From positions 6,197 through 70,196 of the forward strand of contig JAMCRS010000173.1 in assembly GCA_023380675.1 (NCBI GenBank): DNA of 64,000 bases. Direction: 5' to 3'. The DNA comes from Chloroflexota bacterium. GTDB taxonomy: Bacteria; Chloroflexota; Anaerolineae; UBA4142. The notes beneath the pieces were generated by a model that worked only from the letters and a program-made list of their open reading frames with translations, was not told the DNA's origin and searched no databases. This document shows, one piece after another, positions 1-8,528 of the stretch (position 1 is the first letter of the stretch; each line of letters starts with the position of its first letter). The translations under genes and the position numbers were made by a program.

Positions 1-12
1 GATTCTTTCTCA

Positions 13-39
13 CCCCGCTCCCCTACGAGGGGAGCGGGG
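13..39. repeat. Palindromic GC-rich hairpin
   Basis: Perfect 12-bp inverted repeat (arm CCCCGCTCCCCT, 3-nt loop), followed by a purine-rich GGGG/GAGAG tail. It resembles the CCCTCTCC-type hairpins found at about 12.9, 19.4-19.8 and 27.8 kb. The rest of the first 115 bases holds no gene that can be recognised. Confidence 0.5.
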
Positions 40-115
40 GGCAGGGGTAAGGGGAGAGCGGAGGCAATGGTCGGGGGCGAAATGTAACCCTGACGTGTAC
101 TACTTGTCCGATGCA

Positions 116-144
116 TTGACACGCTGTGTGAAAGAGGATACAAT
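116..144 (+). promoter_or_regulatory. Sigma70-type promoter for the aldehyde dehydrogenase gene
   Basis: TTGACA at 116-121 and TACAAT at 139-144 with a 17-bp spacer, about 70 bp before the ATG at 215. A good consensus match placed directly before a gene. Confidence 0.7.
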
Positions 145-214
145 CGCAAGTGGCAAGTCAAAAGGCCAAGTCGTGCAGGTTGTTTGCGTTTAGAGTAGGA
201 GTCAGGGAGGAATC

Positions 215-1915
215 ATGAAAATGGCCAGGACCAGGAAATCAGGCCGCCGGGACGGAAAAAGCGCGGCGGTAAAGGGCAAGCGGACGCGTACCACGCGAGT
301 CGCCCGGGCGCCCCGGGCCGCACGGTCCGAGCGTAAGCCCGCCTCGAAACTCCCGCGGATTACGTATGCCACCCTCACGGTCACTCCGGAGGACGATCGG
401 AGCTACGACGCGGCGGTTCAGCAGGTGCGCCAGGAGATGGGCAAGCACTTTGCCAATTTCATCAACGGCGAGGCCTGCCCGCCGACGAGCGGCGAGATGG
501 CGCATCCCAGCCCGGTAGATACGCGCATGATCGTAAGCTACTTTCCCCGCGGGACGCGCGAGGACGCCCGGGCAGCCATCAAGGCCGCCCGCGAGGCTTA
601 CCGAGAGTGGAGTTCCATGGACTATCGCGATCGGATCGCGATTCTGCGGCGGGCTGCCGATTTGATGATCGAGCGGCGGTTCGACCTGTCCGCGTGGATG
701 GCGTACGAGGTCGGCAAGAACCGCGCCGAGAGCCTCGCCGAAGTGAATGAGGCGGCCGAACTGATCCGCTATTACAGCGAGCAGATGGAACGGCACCAGG
801 GGTTTACGCAAGCGATGGAGTCGCCGGGGCCCGGCCAGGAAACGATGAGCGTGCTGCGTCCCTACGGGGTCTGGGCCGTCATTTCGCCCTGGAATTTCCC
901 CATGGCGCTCGCCACCGGAATGAGCGCCGGCGCACTCGTCGCGGGTAATACGGTGGTCTTCAAACCGGCGAGCGATTCACCCGTGGTAGGGCACGAAATT
1001 TACCGGGCTTTTGCGGATGCCGGCATCCCCCGCGGGGTCTATAACCTGGTCGTCGGCCCCGGCTCGGCCGTTGGCGCCGAGCTGCAGGAGAACCCGGGCG
1101 TGGACGGTCTCATCTTCACCGGCTCTTACGACGTCGGCATGCAGATCTATCACCATTTCGCCCGGAATTACCCCAAGCCGGTGATTACCGAAATGGGCGG
1201 CAAGAACCCCGCCATCGTCACCGCCCACGCGAATTTGGAAGAGGCGGCCGAAGGGGTCGCCCGCGCCGCGTTCGGGTTTGACGGGCAAAAGTGCAGCGCC
1301 TGTTCGCGCGTGTACGTCGAGGAGAACGTCAAGGACGCGTTTCTCGAATTGCTCGCGAAATTTACCCGCGAGCGCGTCAAGGTCGGCGATCCCACCCTCA
1401 AGGAAACGTTCATGGGGCCGGTGATCACCAAAGGCGCGCTGGACACATATCTGCGCGCGGCCGAGGATGCCCGGCGGGATGGCGGGCGCTTGGTGCTCGG
1501 TGGGAATCAAATCACCGAAGGGGATTTCAAGTACGGATATTACGTCGAGCCGACGATTGTCGAGGGCCTGCCCAAGACTCATCGGCTCTTTAAGGAAGAG
1601 TTGTTCGTTCCGTTCCTGGTGGTCGCCGGAGTCCAATCCCTTGACGAGGCGCTGTACCGGGCCAACGAGTCCGATTACGGCTTGTGCGCCGGCATCTACA
1701 GCCGCGACCCGCATCAAGTCGAGACCTTTTTCAACAGTATCGAAGCGGGCGTGACATACTCGAACCGCCGCGGTGGGGCGACGACGGGCGCATGGCCGGG
1801 AGTCAACTCATTCGGCGGATGGAAAGGGAGCGGCTCGAGCGGCAAGAGCGGCCTCGGTCCCTACTATGTGCAACAGTTCATGCGCGAGCAGAGCCGTTGG
1901 ATTGTAAAGGGCTAG
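215..1915 (+). CDS. 1-pyrroline-5-carboxylate dehydrogenase-type aldehyde dehydrogenase
   Basis: NAD(P)-dependent aldehyde dehydrogenase, about 566 residues. The segment [12 protein letters not shown] carries the catalytic Cys in the context typical of L-glutamate gamma-semialdehyde (P5C) dehydrogenases of the RocA/PutA type. [10 protein letters not shown] and SPWNFPMA are the usual cofactor-site motifs. The likely role is oxidation of glutamate semialdehyde to glutamate in proline or arginine breakdown; another aldehyde substrate is possible because the neighbours are acyl-CoA genes. The ATG at 215 has GGGAGG just upstream and a sigma70 promoter 70 bp before it. Residues 1-48 form a Lys/Arg-rich tail that family members usually lack; no internal start with a better ribosome site was seen. 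Soluble cytoplasmic enzyme, and the only + strand gene of the first 21 kb. Confidence 0.85.
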   Translation: MKMARTRKSGRRDGKSAAVKGKRTRTTRVARAPRAARSERKPASKLPRITYATLTVTPEDDRSYDAAVQQVRQEMGKHFANFINGEACPPTSGEMAHPSPVDTRMIVSYFPRGTREDARAAIKAAREAYREWSSMDYRDRIAILRRAADLMIERRFDLSAWMAYEVGKNRAESLAEVNEAAELIRYYSEQMERHQGFTQAMESPGPGQETMSVLRPYGVWAVISPWNFPMALATGMSAGALVAGNTVVFKPASDSPVVGHEIYRAFADAGIPRGVYNLVVGPGSAVGAELQENPGVDGLIFTGSYDVGMQIYHHFARNYPKPVITEMGGKNPAIVTAHANLEEAAEGVARAAFGFDGQKCSACSRVYVEENVKDAFLELLAKFTRERVKVGDPTLKETFMGPVITKGALDTYLRAAEDARRDGGRLVLGGNQITEGDFKYGYYVEPTIVEGLPKTHRLFKEELFVPFLVVAGVQSLDEALYRANESDYGLCAGIYSRDPHQVETFFNSIEAGVTYSNRRGGATTGAWPGVNSFGGWKGSGSSGKSGLGPYYVQQFMREQSRWIVKG

Positions 1916-1946
1916 AGACTGGAAATCATTTCGACGGCATCAATCA

Positions 1947-1975
1947 TGGGAGCCGCGGCAAGTCCGCGGCTCCCA
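1947..1975. terminator. Hairpin terminator between convergent genes
   Basis: Perfect 12-bp stem (TGGGAGCCGCGG and its complement, 5-nt loop) followed on + by a pyrimidine/T-rich run. It lies 31 bp after the aldehyde dehydrogenase stop and before the convergent alcohol dehydrogenase, so it may serve both. Confidence 0.65.
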
Positions 1976-2013
1976 GCTTGCATCTCCTTTTCTTATTGCT
2001 TCATCCTTCACAG

Positions 2014-2094
2014 ACGCCCACAAGGGGCTATGCTACACGGACTCCGGCCCCCCGCTCCCCTGCTCTCCCTTGGCTCATTGGCGGATTGGCCAAT
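2014..2094. repeat. Two short dispersed repeats in the 1916-2108 gap
   Basis: The 17-mer ACGCCCACAAGGGGCTA followed by N-GCTAC (2014-2036) recurs at 14308-14330. The 25-mer at 2070-2094 recurs, in reverse complement with 23 of 25 matches, at 25393-25417 next to a tRNA gene. Both lie only between genes. Confidence 0.55.
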
Positions 2095-2108
2095 TGGCTC
2101 ATTGACCC

Positions 2109-3215
2109 TCATCCTTCAAACATGATCACTCCCCTCGCCACCTTCCCCGCTTCCATGTCCTGAAATGCTTCTGCAACGGCGGACAAGGGATAGCATTTTG
2201 TGATGAGATCATCTAATTGAAGGCGCTTGGCGCGATACAACTCGACCAGGCGCGGCAAATCAATCTGTGCCCGCATCGACCCCGCGAACGACCCCAGCAG
2301 GCTCTTGTTCTGCAGTACCAGCGCTCCCGCCGGAATCGGTACCTCCAACATGGCCGCATGGAGGCCCGCGACGACCGCCGTTCCCGCCGGGCGCACCGCT
2401 TGCAGCGCTTGCGAGATCGTCGCGGGCGCGCCGACCGTATCAAAAACATAGTCGGGTCCACCGCGCGTCAGTGTCCGCAAGGTCTTGACGACATTCGCCT
2501 GCTGCGCGTGGATCGTCTCCGTCGCACCCATCTTGCGCGCGAACTCCAACTTGCTTTCGACGGTGTCGACCGCGATGATCGGATGGCAGCCGGCGAGGCG
2601 GCAGCCCTGAATCGCACTCAAGCCCACGCCGCCGCAGCCGATGACCGCGGCCGAACTCCCCGGTACCACCCGCGCCGTGTTGATGACCGCGCCGACGCCC
2701 GTTATGACCGCACAGCCGATGATCGCCGCCACCTCGAAGGGTACATCCGCGGGGAATGGAATCGTCCCCGCCTTGTCGACGACCACATAATCGGACATGG
2801 TCGCGGAGCCGAGCAGATGCCTGAGCTGCAATCCGTCGAGCGTTTTGAGACGTGAGGTACCGTCGGGCAAAAGCCCGGCCATCGTCGTCTTGGCCAGGCG
2901 CTCGCACAGGTTGGGGTGCCCCGCCAGGCAGGTCGGACAGGTGTTATCCGCCGGAAGCCAATTGATCAAGACGCGGTCGCCCGCCTTGACGTGCGTGACA
3001 TTGCTGCCGACCTGCTCGACGATGCCCGCGCCCTCGTGTCCGAGGACGACCGGCAGGGCCGTGCGCAATTCATTGCGCATCATATGCAGGTCCGAGTGGC
3101 AGACGCCCGCGGCGCGCATGCGCACGAGCACCTCGTCCGCTTTCGGCGGGTCGAGCTCGACGCTTTCAACCGTCAGCTTGTTGATCTCTCGAACCACAGC
3201 CGCATTGATTCTCAT
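2109..3215 (-). CDS. Zn-dependent medium-chain alcohol dehydrogenase
   Basis: MDR-superfamily oxidoreductase of 368 residues. Catalytic zinc ligands are Cys39 and the His60-Glu61 pair in GHEGAG. The Rossmann motif GCGGVGLSAIQG (about residue 195) binds NAD(P). It probably interconverts an alcohol and an aldehyde feeding the acyl-CoA genes upstream. In the structural-zinc lobe, the position of the first of the four usual cysteines is Asp90, followed by Cys93, Cys96 and Cys104. This is the last gene of the minus-strand acyl-CoA cluster, 131 bp after the acyl-CoA dehydrogenase, with a repeat fragment in the gap, so it may be transcribed separately. Class and substrate cannot be settled from sequence. 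Confidence 0.85.
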   Translation of the reverse strand: MRINAAVVREINKLTVESVELDPPKADEVLVRMRAAGVCHSDLHMMRNELRTALPVVLGHEGAGIVEQVGSNVTHVKAGDRVLINWLPADNTCPTCLAGHPNLCERLAKTTMAGLLPDGTSRLKTLDGLQLRHLLGSATMSDYVVVDKAGTIPFPADVPFEVAAIIGCAVITGVGAVINTARVVPGSSAAVIGCGGVGLSAIQGCRLAGCHPIIAVDTVESKLEFARKMGATETIHAQQANVVKTLRTLTRGGPDYVFDTVGAPATISQALQAVRPAGTAVVAGLHAAMLEVPIPAGALVLQNKSLLGSFAGSMRAQIDLPRLVELYRAKRLQLDDLITKCYPLSAVAEAFQDMEAGKVARGVIMFEG

Positions 3216-3253
3216 TATCTCACCATTCTAGATACGTTCCCTTTGGGCCATGC

Positions 3254-3290
3254 GTCATTGCGAGGGCGCACTTCAGCCCGAAGCAATCTC
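3254..3290. repeat. Partial copy of GTCATTGCGAG...GAAGCAATCTC element
   Basis: One arm of the element seen complete at 4528-4625: GTCATTGCGAG at 3254 and GAAGCAATCTC ending at 3290. The matching right arm is missing. Confidence 0.5.
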
Positions 3291-3346
3291 CCCCATCGTC
3301 CTGAGGACATCTTGCCCTGCGCCGCCTTCATCCAAGCGGCATTCCC

Positions 3347-4486
3347 CTAACGGAGCAGCTCCCCCGCGATGACTGCGCGCTGCACCTGATTCGTCCCCTC
3401 GTAGATCTGGTGCAGCTTGGCATCGCGCATGTACTTTTCCACCGGGTAATCTTTCATATACCCATAGCCGCCGAGCACCTGGACGGCGTCGGTCGCCACT
3501 TGCATCGCCGTGTCGCCCGCAAAGCATTTGGCGGTCGCGGACTCGAGCGTGTTGCGCTGGCCTTGATCGTGCAGCCACGCCGCGTGCCAGACGAGGAGGC
3601 GCGCCGCTTGCACCCGCATGGACATATCGGCGAGCATGAACTGGATGCCCTGGAGCGCGGCAATCGGCTTGCCGAATTGCCTCCGCTCTTTGGCGTACGC
3701 GACGGCGGTCTCGAGCGCCGCCCGCGCGATGCCCACCGCCGATGCGGCGACGCCCGCGCGCGAATCGTCGAGCGTCATCATCGCGATCTTGAATCCATCC
3801 CGGCCTTTCCCGACCCGGTAACGCGCCGGCACGTGGACGTCGGTCATGATCACTTCCCGCGTATCCGCGGCGCGCTGCCCCATCTTGTCTTCCTTTTTGC
3901 CGCGTGAAACACCGGGTGTATTCGCCGGAACCATAAAGCAGGAGATGCCCCGGTGACCCTGGGAGGGGTCTTCGCTCGCGAAAAACGAATAGAGACTGGC
4001 GACCCCACCGTTCGTGATAAAGTGTTTGGTCCCATTGATCACATACTCGTCTCCGACCCGCACCGCTCTCGACCGCATCGAAGCCACATCCGAGCCGGCG
4101 TCCGGCTCGGTCAGGCAAAAGGCGGCCAGGTTCGGTCCCGCGCAGTGCTTGGGCAATAGCTCCGCTTTGAGTTCCGGACTCCCCGCGAGCAGCAGCGGGG
4201 TCAAGCCGAGAATATTCGCGCCCAAATACGACGAGACCCCCGCGCAGGCCGCGGCCAGTTCCTCTGCGATGAGGCACCCGTCGAGACTCTCGAGTCCACC
4301 GCCGCCGTATGCTTCCGGGACCGCGTGATGGAGCAGCCCGATCTTGAAAAACTTGTCGACAATGTCCTGCGAGAACTTTTGCTCGCGGTCCAACTCGGCC
4401 GCAACCGGCGCAATCTCGTGCTGAGCAAAATTGCGCGCCAGTTCCCGCAGTCGCTCTTGCTCTTCGGTGAGCTTGAAATCAACCAT
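3347..4486 (-). CDS. Acyl-CoA dehydrogenase
   Basis: FAD-dependent acyl-CoA dehydrogenase of 379 residues, the normal length. CLTEPDAGSD is the substrate/FAD signature, QFGKPIAALQ lies in the second half, and the C-terminal IYEGTNQVQR contains the Glu used as catalytic base in short/medium-chain members. It introduces the alpha-beta double bond of an acyl-CoA, passing electrons to ETF; no etf genes occur in this window. The start at 4486 is preceded by GGGAGG at somewhat long spacing. It fits with the thiolase, hydratase and dehydrogenase genes upstream as a beta-oxidation type step. Butyryl-CoA or a branched acyl-CoA would be plausible; chain length is not readable. Confidence 0.9.
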   Translation of the reverse strand: MVDFKLTEEQERLRELARNFAQHEIAPVAAELDREQKFSQDIVDKFFKIGLLHHAVPEAYGGGGLESLDGCLIAEELAAACAGVSSYLGANILGLTPLLLAGSPELKAELLPKHCAGPNLAAFCLTEPDAGSDVASMRSRAVRVGDEYVINGTKHFITNGGVASLYSFFASEDPSQGHRGISCFMVPANTPGVSRGKKEDKMGQRAADTREVIMTDVHVPARYRVGKGRDGFKIAMMTLDDSRAGVAASAVGIARAALETAVAYAKERRQFGKPIAALQGIQFMLADMSMRVQAARLLVWHAAWLHDQGQRNTLESATAKCFAGDTAMQVATDAVQVLGGYGYMKDYPVEKYMRDAKLHQIYEGTNQVQRAVIAGELLR

Positions 4487-4527
4487 GGTTCCATTACCTC
4501 CCTATCATCTCTCATTGTCCCGCGGGG

Positions 4528-4625
4528 TTGTCATGGCGAGCGGAGCGAAGCAATCTCCGTGTGACTTGAGGATTGCTTCGGGTTCGTCTATTCAAAACCT
4601 GATGGACGAACCCTCGCAGTGACAA
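4528..4625. repeat. MITE-like inverted-repeat element
   Basis: About 98 bp with imperfect terminal inverted repeats: left TTGTCATGGCGAGCGGAGCG followed by AAGCAATCTC, right GAGGATTGCTTCG ... CTCGCAGTGACAA. This arrangement is widespread between bacterial genes as a non-coding repeat. It sits between the hydrolase and the acyl-CoA dehydrogenase and could act as a processing or termination hairpin. Confidence 0.6.
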
Positions 4626-4662
4626 CTACGCGAGGTTTCTCTGTCGCCAAACTAGTGCTTGG

Positions 4663-5463
4663 CTATTGCAAAAACTCCATGACCTCGCGATTGAATTTCT
4701 CCGCCGCTTCGATCATCGGCAAGTGTCCGACGTCGTTGTACGTGACCAGCCGCGCGCCCGGGATGTGCGCGGCCAGGTACTGTCCGTTCGGATACGGAAT
4801 CAACGGATCGGCGTCGCCGTGAATGACGAGCGTCGGCGCCGAAACTTGTTGGAGACGATCGGCGGTGCCATTGTTCGTGTGGATCATGCACGCACCCAGC
4901 TGCCGCATGTACGATTCGAGCGACATCGGTTTGGCAAGGCCGTTCTGGACAATATGGTCCAGGTCTTGCGGGTGCGCGGCCATATAGCCCGGCCCCGCGA
5001 TCGCCGTATAGGTGTTACGAACACGCGTCGCAAGATCTTCCTGAGCGCCGCGCATGAGCAGCGCGGCAATCTCCGGCTTGGCAGGGACATTGGAAGGGCC
5101 TCCCGCCGTCGTCGAAACCAGCACCAGCTTGTCCACGAGGTCCGGGTGTCGAAGGACCAGTTCCTGGGCAATCATGCCACCCATCGAAATGCCGACGACG
5201 TGCGTGCGTCCGAGCTTGAGAGCTTGAATCACACCGGCCGTATCTTTTGCCATGTCGGCAATCGTGTAGGGTCCTGTGCCGAGCGCGCTGTCCCCCCCAT
5301 CACGGTTATCCAGATTGATCACGCGGAACCGCGCGGCGAACGGGTCGATCTGTTTCCACCAGCCCAACCGGGATGCCCCCAGACCGGTGAGGAGCAAGAG
5401 CGGATGACCCCTGCCCAAGTCGTCATAGTACGCCGTGTGCGAACCGACTTGAACCGTAGGCAC
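4663..5463 (-). CDS. Alpha/beta-fold hydrolase
   Basis: 266-residue alpha/beta hydrolase. The nucleophile elbow is GISMGG, the acid is in HGDADPLIP, and the histidine is in GHLPMIEA near the C-terminus. The oxyanion region LTGLGASRLGW is typical of the family of 3-oxoadipate enol-lactonases, esterases and haloperoxidases. The GTG start at 5463 is chosen because AAAGGAGG precedes it; an upstream ATG at 5571 would overlap the SDR stop by about 60 bp and add a non-family extension. It lies 47 bp after the SDR gene and is probably cotranscribed. Hydrolysis of an ester, lactone or thioester in the acyl-CoA pathway is plausible. Substrate unknown. Confidence 0.8.
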   Translation of the reverse strand: MPTVQVGSHTAYYDDLGRGHPLLLLTGLGASRLGWWKQIDPFAARFRVINLDNRDGGDSALGTGPYTIADMAKDTAGVIQALKLGRTHVVGISMGGMIAQELVLRHPDLVDKLVLVSTTAGGPSNVPAKPEIAALLMRGAQEDLATRVRNTYTAIAGPGYMAAHPQDLDHIVQNGLAKPMSLESYMRQLGACMIHTNNGTADRLQQVSAPTLVIHGDADPLIPYPNGQYLAAHIPGARLVTYNDVGHLPMIEAAEKFNREVMEFLQ

Positions 5464-5510
5464 GTTGCCTCCTTTTCCTTCGCAGGTGTTGTTGCACACT
5501 CCCGGCGTCG

Positions 5511-6281
5511 CTAGACCATCGAAACCAGCGTTGCCCCCCCGTCCACAACCAGAATTGCTCCGGTGACCCAATCCGCCGCGGGCGAGGCGAGGTAGAGCGC
5601 TGCGCCGGCCACATCCTCCGGCCGGCCGACGCGTCGCAGAGGCACCATCGCTTTGTACTGTGCCATCAGCTTTTCATCCTCCCATAAGGCGCGGCTGAAT
5701 TTGGTCTGGACGATCCCGGGCGCGATCGCGTTCACCTGAATATTGTACTGCCCCAGCTCGCGCGCGAGGACCTGTGTGAGCATAATGTCCCCGGCTTTGG
5801 AGATGCCATAAGCCCCCATCTTGTGGGGGGGGCGCAACCCTGCGACGGAGGCGATATTGATGATCTTGCCTCCGCCTTGCTCTTTCATCTGCGGCATCAC
5901 TAGCTGAGAGAGACGAAAATACCCCTTCAAGTTGACGTCCAGGATTTTCTCCAACTGTCCTTCGTCCGCCGTCAAAAGAGCGCCGAAATGGGGGTTCGTG
6001 CCCGCGTTATTCACCGCAATATCCACCCGTCCCCATTTCTCGACCGTCTGGCTGACCAGAGATTTCACCTGGTCGGCGTCCCCCATATGGGCCTGGATCG
6101 CCATCGCCTCGCCGCCCGCCCGCTCGATTTCTTGGGCCACCTTGGCGACGCTCTCCGACTTGCGGCTGGAGACGACGACCCTGGCTCCCGCCTGGGCAAA
6201 AGCAACGGCAATCGCTTCGCCGATGCCCTGCGAGGCGCCGGTAATGATTGCGACCTTTCCCTGCAAACTAAAATCAACCAT
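5511..6281 (-). CDS. SDR-family oxidoreductase (3-oxoacyl reductase-like)
   Basis: 256-residue classical short-chain dehydrogenase. TGASQGIG is the cofactor loop, NNAG the second motif, and the catalytic Tyr/Lys pair is in YGISK, with a Ser in NIASVAG. Length and C-terminus (GAILVVDGG) fit FabG-like 3-oxoacyl reductases or secondary-alcohol dehydrogenases. The start ATG follows the thiolase stop by 4 bp with GGAGGGG as ribosome site, so the two genes are translationally close-coupled. It probably acts on the 3-hydroxy/3-keto group of an acyl-CoA or on a related alcohol. Specificity for NAD or NADP was not assigned. Confidence 0.85.
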   Translation of the reverse strand: MVDFSLQGKVAIITGASQGIGEAIAVAFAQAGARVVVSSRKSESVAKVAQEIERAGGEAMAIQAHMGDADQVKSLVSQTVEKWGRVDIAVNNAGTNPHFGALLTADEGQLEKILDVNLKGYFRLSQLVMPQMKEQGGGKIINIASVAGLRPPHKMGAYGISKAGDIMLTQVLARELGQYNIQVNAIAPGIVQTKFSRALWEDEKLMAQYKAMVPLRRVGRPEDVAGAALYLASPAADWVTGAILVVDGGATLVSMV

Positions 6282-6285
6282 CTGC

Positions 6286-7488
6286 CTACCCCTCCCGCTC
6301 GATAATTGTCGCCACGCCCTGACCGCCGCCGACGCACATGTTCGCGAGGCCGTAGCGGGCGCGTTTGACCTTTAAAATCCGCGCCAACGTTCCGACGAGC
6401 CGTACGCCCGTCGCCCCCAAGGGATGCCCGATCGCCGTACCTCCTCCCATCACGTTGACGCGACCCGGGTCGATCGCCAGTTCCTTGATGCAGTTCAAGG
6501 CGACGACGGCAAACGCTTCGTTGATTTCCCAAAAGTCAATATCACTTGCTTGCAAACCGGCCTTTTCGAGTGCCTTGCGGCTCGCAGGGACCGGTCCTAT
6601 TCCCATGAGCGTTGGATCGACGCCGGCGAAGCCGATCGCACGGACCGTCGCCATCGGCTGGATACCCTTTTTCACGGCGGTTTCTTTCGACATCAGGATC
6701 ATCCCCGTCGCCGCCGCATTCAACGGCGACGAATTTCCCGCCGTGATCACGCCGTCCGGCTTGAACACCGGCTTGAGTTCCCTGAGCCCCTCCAATGTTG
6801 TATCTTCTCGCACGGCCTGGTCCCGGTCCACCACCTTCTTTATCCCGTCCGCTTGCTCTGCCTCGATCGGAAGGATTTCATCCTTGAAGAATCCCTCCCG
6901 GTACGCCTGCGCGGCCAATTGATGGGACCGCACCGCCCAGCGGTCCATCTCCTCTTTCGTGAATCCGCCCTCGGCGGCAAGCTTTTCTGCCGTCAGCCCC
7001 ATACTCATCGCCGTCGCCATATCCCAGTGCTTGTAAACGGGGTCTGTTAAAAGGCGCTCGTTCACAGAGATGGCGCCCTTTTCTCTGAGCGTTCCCCCCA
7101 TGGGAACTCGAGTCATGTGTTCCATTCCACCGACCATCACGACGTCGGCAAAGCCCGTGGTGATCTCCATGAATCCGATATGAATGCCCGCCATCGACGA
7201 CCCGCACTGCTGATCGACGAACTTGGCGGCCATCGTCTGCGGGAGGTTCGCCAGGAAAATCGGCGTGCGGCCCCCATAGCTCCACTGCTCCGAAACTCCC
7301 AACGCGGAGCCCACGATAAAGTCCTCAATCTCTTCGGCCTTGATTCCCGTCCGCTTGATCAACTCGGGCAGCACCCGCGCCAAGAGCTCATCCGCCCTTA
7401 CTTGCCCAAACCAATCCCTTGCGGGGTCATTCGGTCTCGACCGGGATTGCGCCGTCCGCAAGTATCCCGCGATCACGACCTCTCTCAT
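6286..7488 (-). CDS. Acetyl-CoA C-acyltransferase (thiolase)
   Basis: 400-residue thiolase. The acyl-accepting Cys95 is in QQCGSSMAG; the C-terminal half has NEAFAVV, GGGTAIGHPLGATG (His) and the second active Cys in CVGGGQG. It would split a 3-ketoacyl-CoA with CoA, or condense acetyl-CoA units; with two 3-hydroxyacyl-CoA dehydrogenases nearby, cleavage of acetoacetyl-CoA is the simplest reading. It starts 26 bp after the 3-hydroxyacyl-CoA dehydrogenase stop and is followed by the SDR, so it belongs to a compact block 4663-8390. Chain-length preference cannot be read. Confidence 0.9.
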   Translation of the reverse strand: MREVVIAGYLRTAQSRSRPNDPARDWFGQVRADELLARVLPELIKRTGIKAEEIEDFIVGSALGVSEQWSYGGRTPIFLANLPQTMAAKFVDQQCGSSMAGIHIGFMEITTGFADVVMVGGMEHMTRVPMGGTLREKGAISVNERLLTDPVYKHWDMATAMSMGLTAEKLAAEGGFTKEEMDRWAVRSHQLAAQAYREGFFKDEILPIEAEQADGIKKVVDRDQAVREDTTLEGLRELKPVFKPDGVITAGNSSPLNAAATGMILMSKETAVKKGIQPMATVRAIGFAGVDPTLMGIGPVPASRKALEKAGLQASDIDFWEINEAFAVVALNCIKELAIDPGRVNVMGGGTAIGHPLGATGVRLVGTLARILKVKRARYGLANMCVGGGQGVATIIEREG

Positions 7489-7514
7489 CCTCTGTTCTCC
7501 TCCAGAGCCGCGCC

Positions 7515-8390
7515 TTATCCTTCTCTCGGCAAACGTTTTCCTTCCGTGGAGTACGTGTAAAAGCCCTTTCCCGCCTTGCGGCCCAGGCGGCCCTCCGCCA
7601 CCATTCGTTCGATCAGGTCCGACTTGGGCGCGAGATATTCCTCGCCCAATGCTTTGAGACTCTGCCCGACGCGGGAAACCGTATCCAGGCCGGCATTGTC
7701 GGCGATTTCAAAGGGCCCTGCTTTCCAGCCGTACCCCAGCCGCATCCCCACGTCGACATCTTCAGAGCTCACGATGCCCTGGTCCACCAGGTCCACCGCC
7801 TCACGGAATGCGGCCGAAAAGATTCGGTTCATGACAAAGCCGGGGACGTCCCGCCGGACGCGCACGGGCGTCTTGCCCAGAGATTGGACAAAAGCCGCGC
7901 CTCGCTCGAACACCTGCGGACTCGTCTTTTCTCCCTTGACCACTTCGACCAACGCCATAAGCGGCACCGGCCCAAAGAAATGCAGGCCGAGCACTCGTTC
8001 CGGTCGGCGCGTGACCGCGGCGAGACGCGTGATGGGAATGGAGGAAGTGTTCGAGGCGAGGGGAGTGTCGGGCCGGGCGATTCGGTCCAATTCCCGAAAG
8101 ATGGAGAGTTTGAGATGCTCCTCTTCCCACACGGCTTCGATGGCCCAATCGACTCGAGCCGCACTCGCCAGGTCCTTTTCGATCGAGATTCGTGCCAGCA
8201 CCTGCTCGGGCGACTCCTTCAGGATCCCCTTCGCCGCCAGCTTGCCCAACGACCCGCGCATATTCACGAGCGCCCGGTCTATCGCCGCCGGCTGCGCATC
8301 TATGAGATGGACCTCACACCCCGCCTGCGCCGCGACCTGCGCGATCCCCGCTCCCATAAACCCCGCGCCGACGACCAACACCTTGTCCAT
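7515..8390 (-). CDS. 3-hydroxyacyl-CoA dehydrogenase (3-hydroxybutyryl-CoA dehydrogenase-like)
   Basis: 291-residue NAD-dependent dehydrogenase. Rossmann motif GAGFMGAGIAQ at the N-terminus; SNTSSIPIT and HFFGPVPLM carry the catalytic Ser/His region; the C-terminal all-alpha domain ends ERMVAEGRLGRKAGKGFY. It oxidises 3-hydroxyacyl-CoA to 3-ketoacyl-CoA, feeding the thiolase 26 bp downstream. The ATG at 8390 is chosen: AAGGAG sits 8 nt upstream and the family begins at MDKVLVVGAG. A longer frame up to 8453 would translate the REPIN-like repeat. The ribosome site itself lies in the edge of that repeat (8398-8403). A paralogue lies at 10619-11509. Confidence 0.9.
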   Translation of the reverse strand: MDKVLVVGAGFMGAGIAQVAAQAGCEVHLIDAQPAAIDRALVNMRGSLGKLAAKGILKESPEQVLARISIEKDLASAARVDWAIEAVWEEEHLKLSIFRELDRIARPDTPLASNTSSIPITRLAAVTRRPERVLGLHFFGPVPLMALVEVVKGEKTSPQVFERGAAFVQSLGKTPVRVRRDVPGFVMNRIFSAAFREAVDLVDQGIVSSEDVDVGMRLGYGWKAGPFEIADNAGLDTVSRVGQSLKALGEEYLAPKSDLIERMVAEGRLGRKAGKGFYTYSTEGKRLPREG

Positions 8391-8397
8391 CGCGTCG

Positions 8398-8527
8398 CTC
8401 CTTCTCGGCGATTGAAATCGCCCCAGGCGGGCGCCTGCGCGCCGACCGTCCACGGAGGTGGACGGGACGCGTCCCCGCAGGGGACGCTTGGCCGGAGGCC
8501 CCCAAGGGGCGATTTCAATCGCCCAGG
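8398..8527. repeat. REPIN-like repeat, copy A
   Basis: About 130 bp. It begins near GGCGATTGAAATCGCC and ends with the reverse complement GGCGATTTCAATCGCC, so the two ends are inverted REP-like halves. The centre contains further palindromes (GTCCAC...GTGGAC, GGGACGCGTCCC). Its right edge, read on the minus strand, gives AAGGAG, which is the ribosome site of the gene ending at 7515. Confidence 0.75.
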
Positions 8528-8528
8528 T

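Noticed and set aside
239..811. Long antisense frames in high-GC genes (here and in most genes of the window)
   Set aside because: They mirror the third-position GC of the true genes and lack starts, motifs and ribosome sites.
5464..5571. Longer start for the alpha/beta hydrolase
   Set aside because: It would overlap the SDR gene, while GTG 5463 has AAAGGAGG at good spacing.
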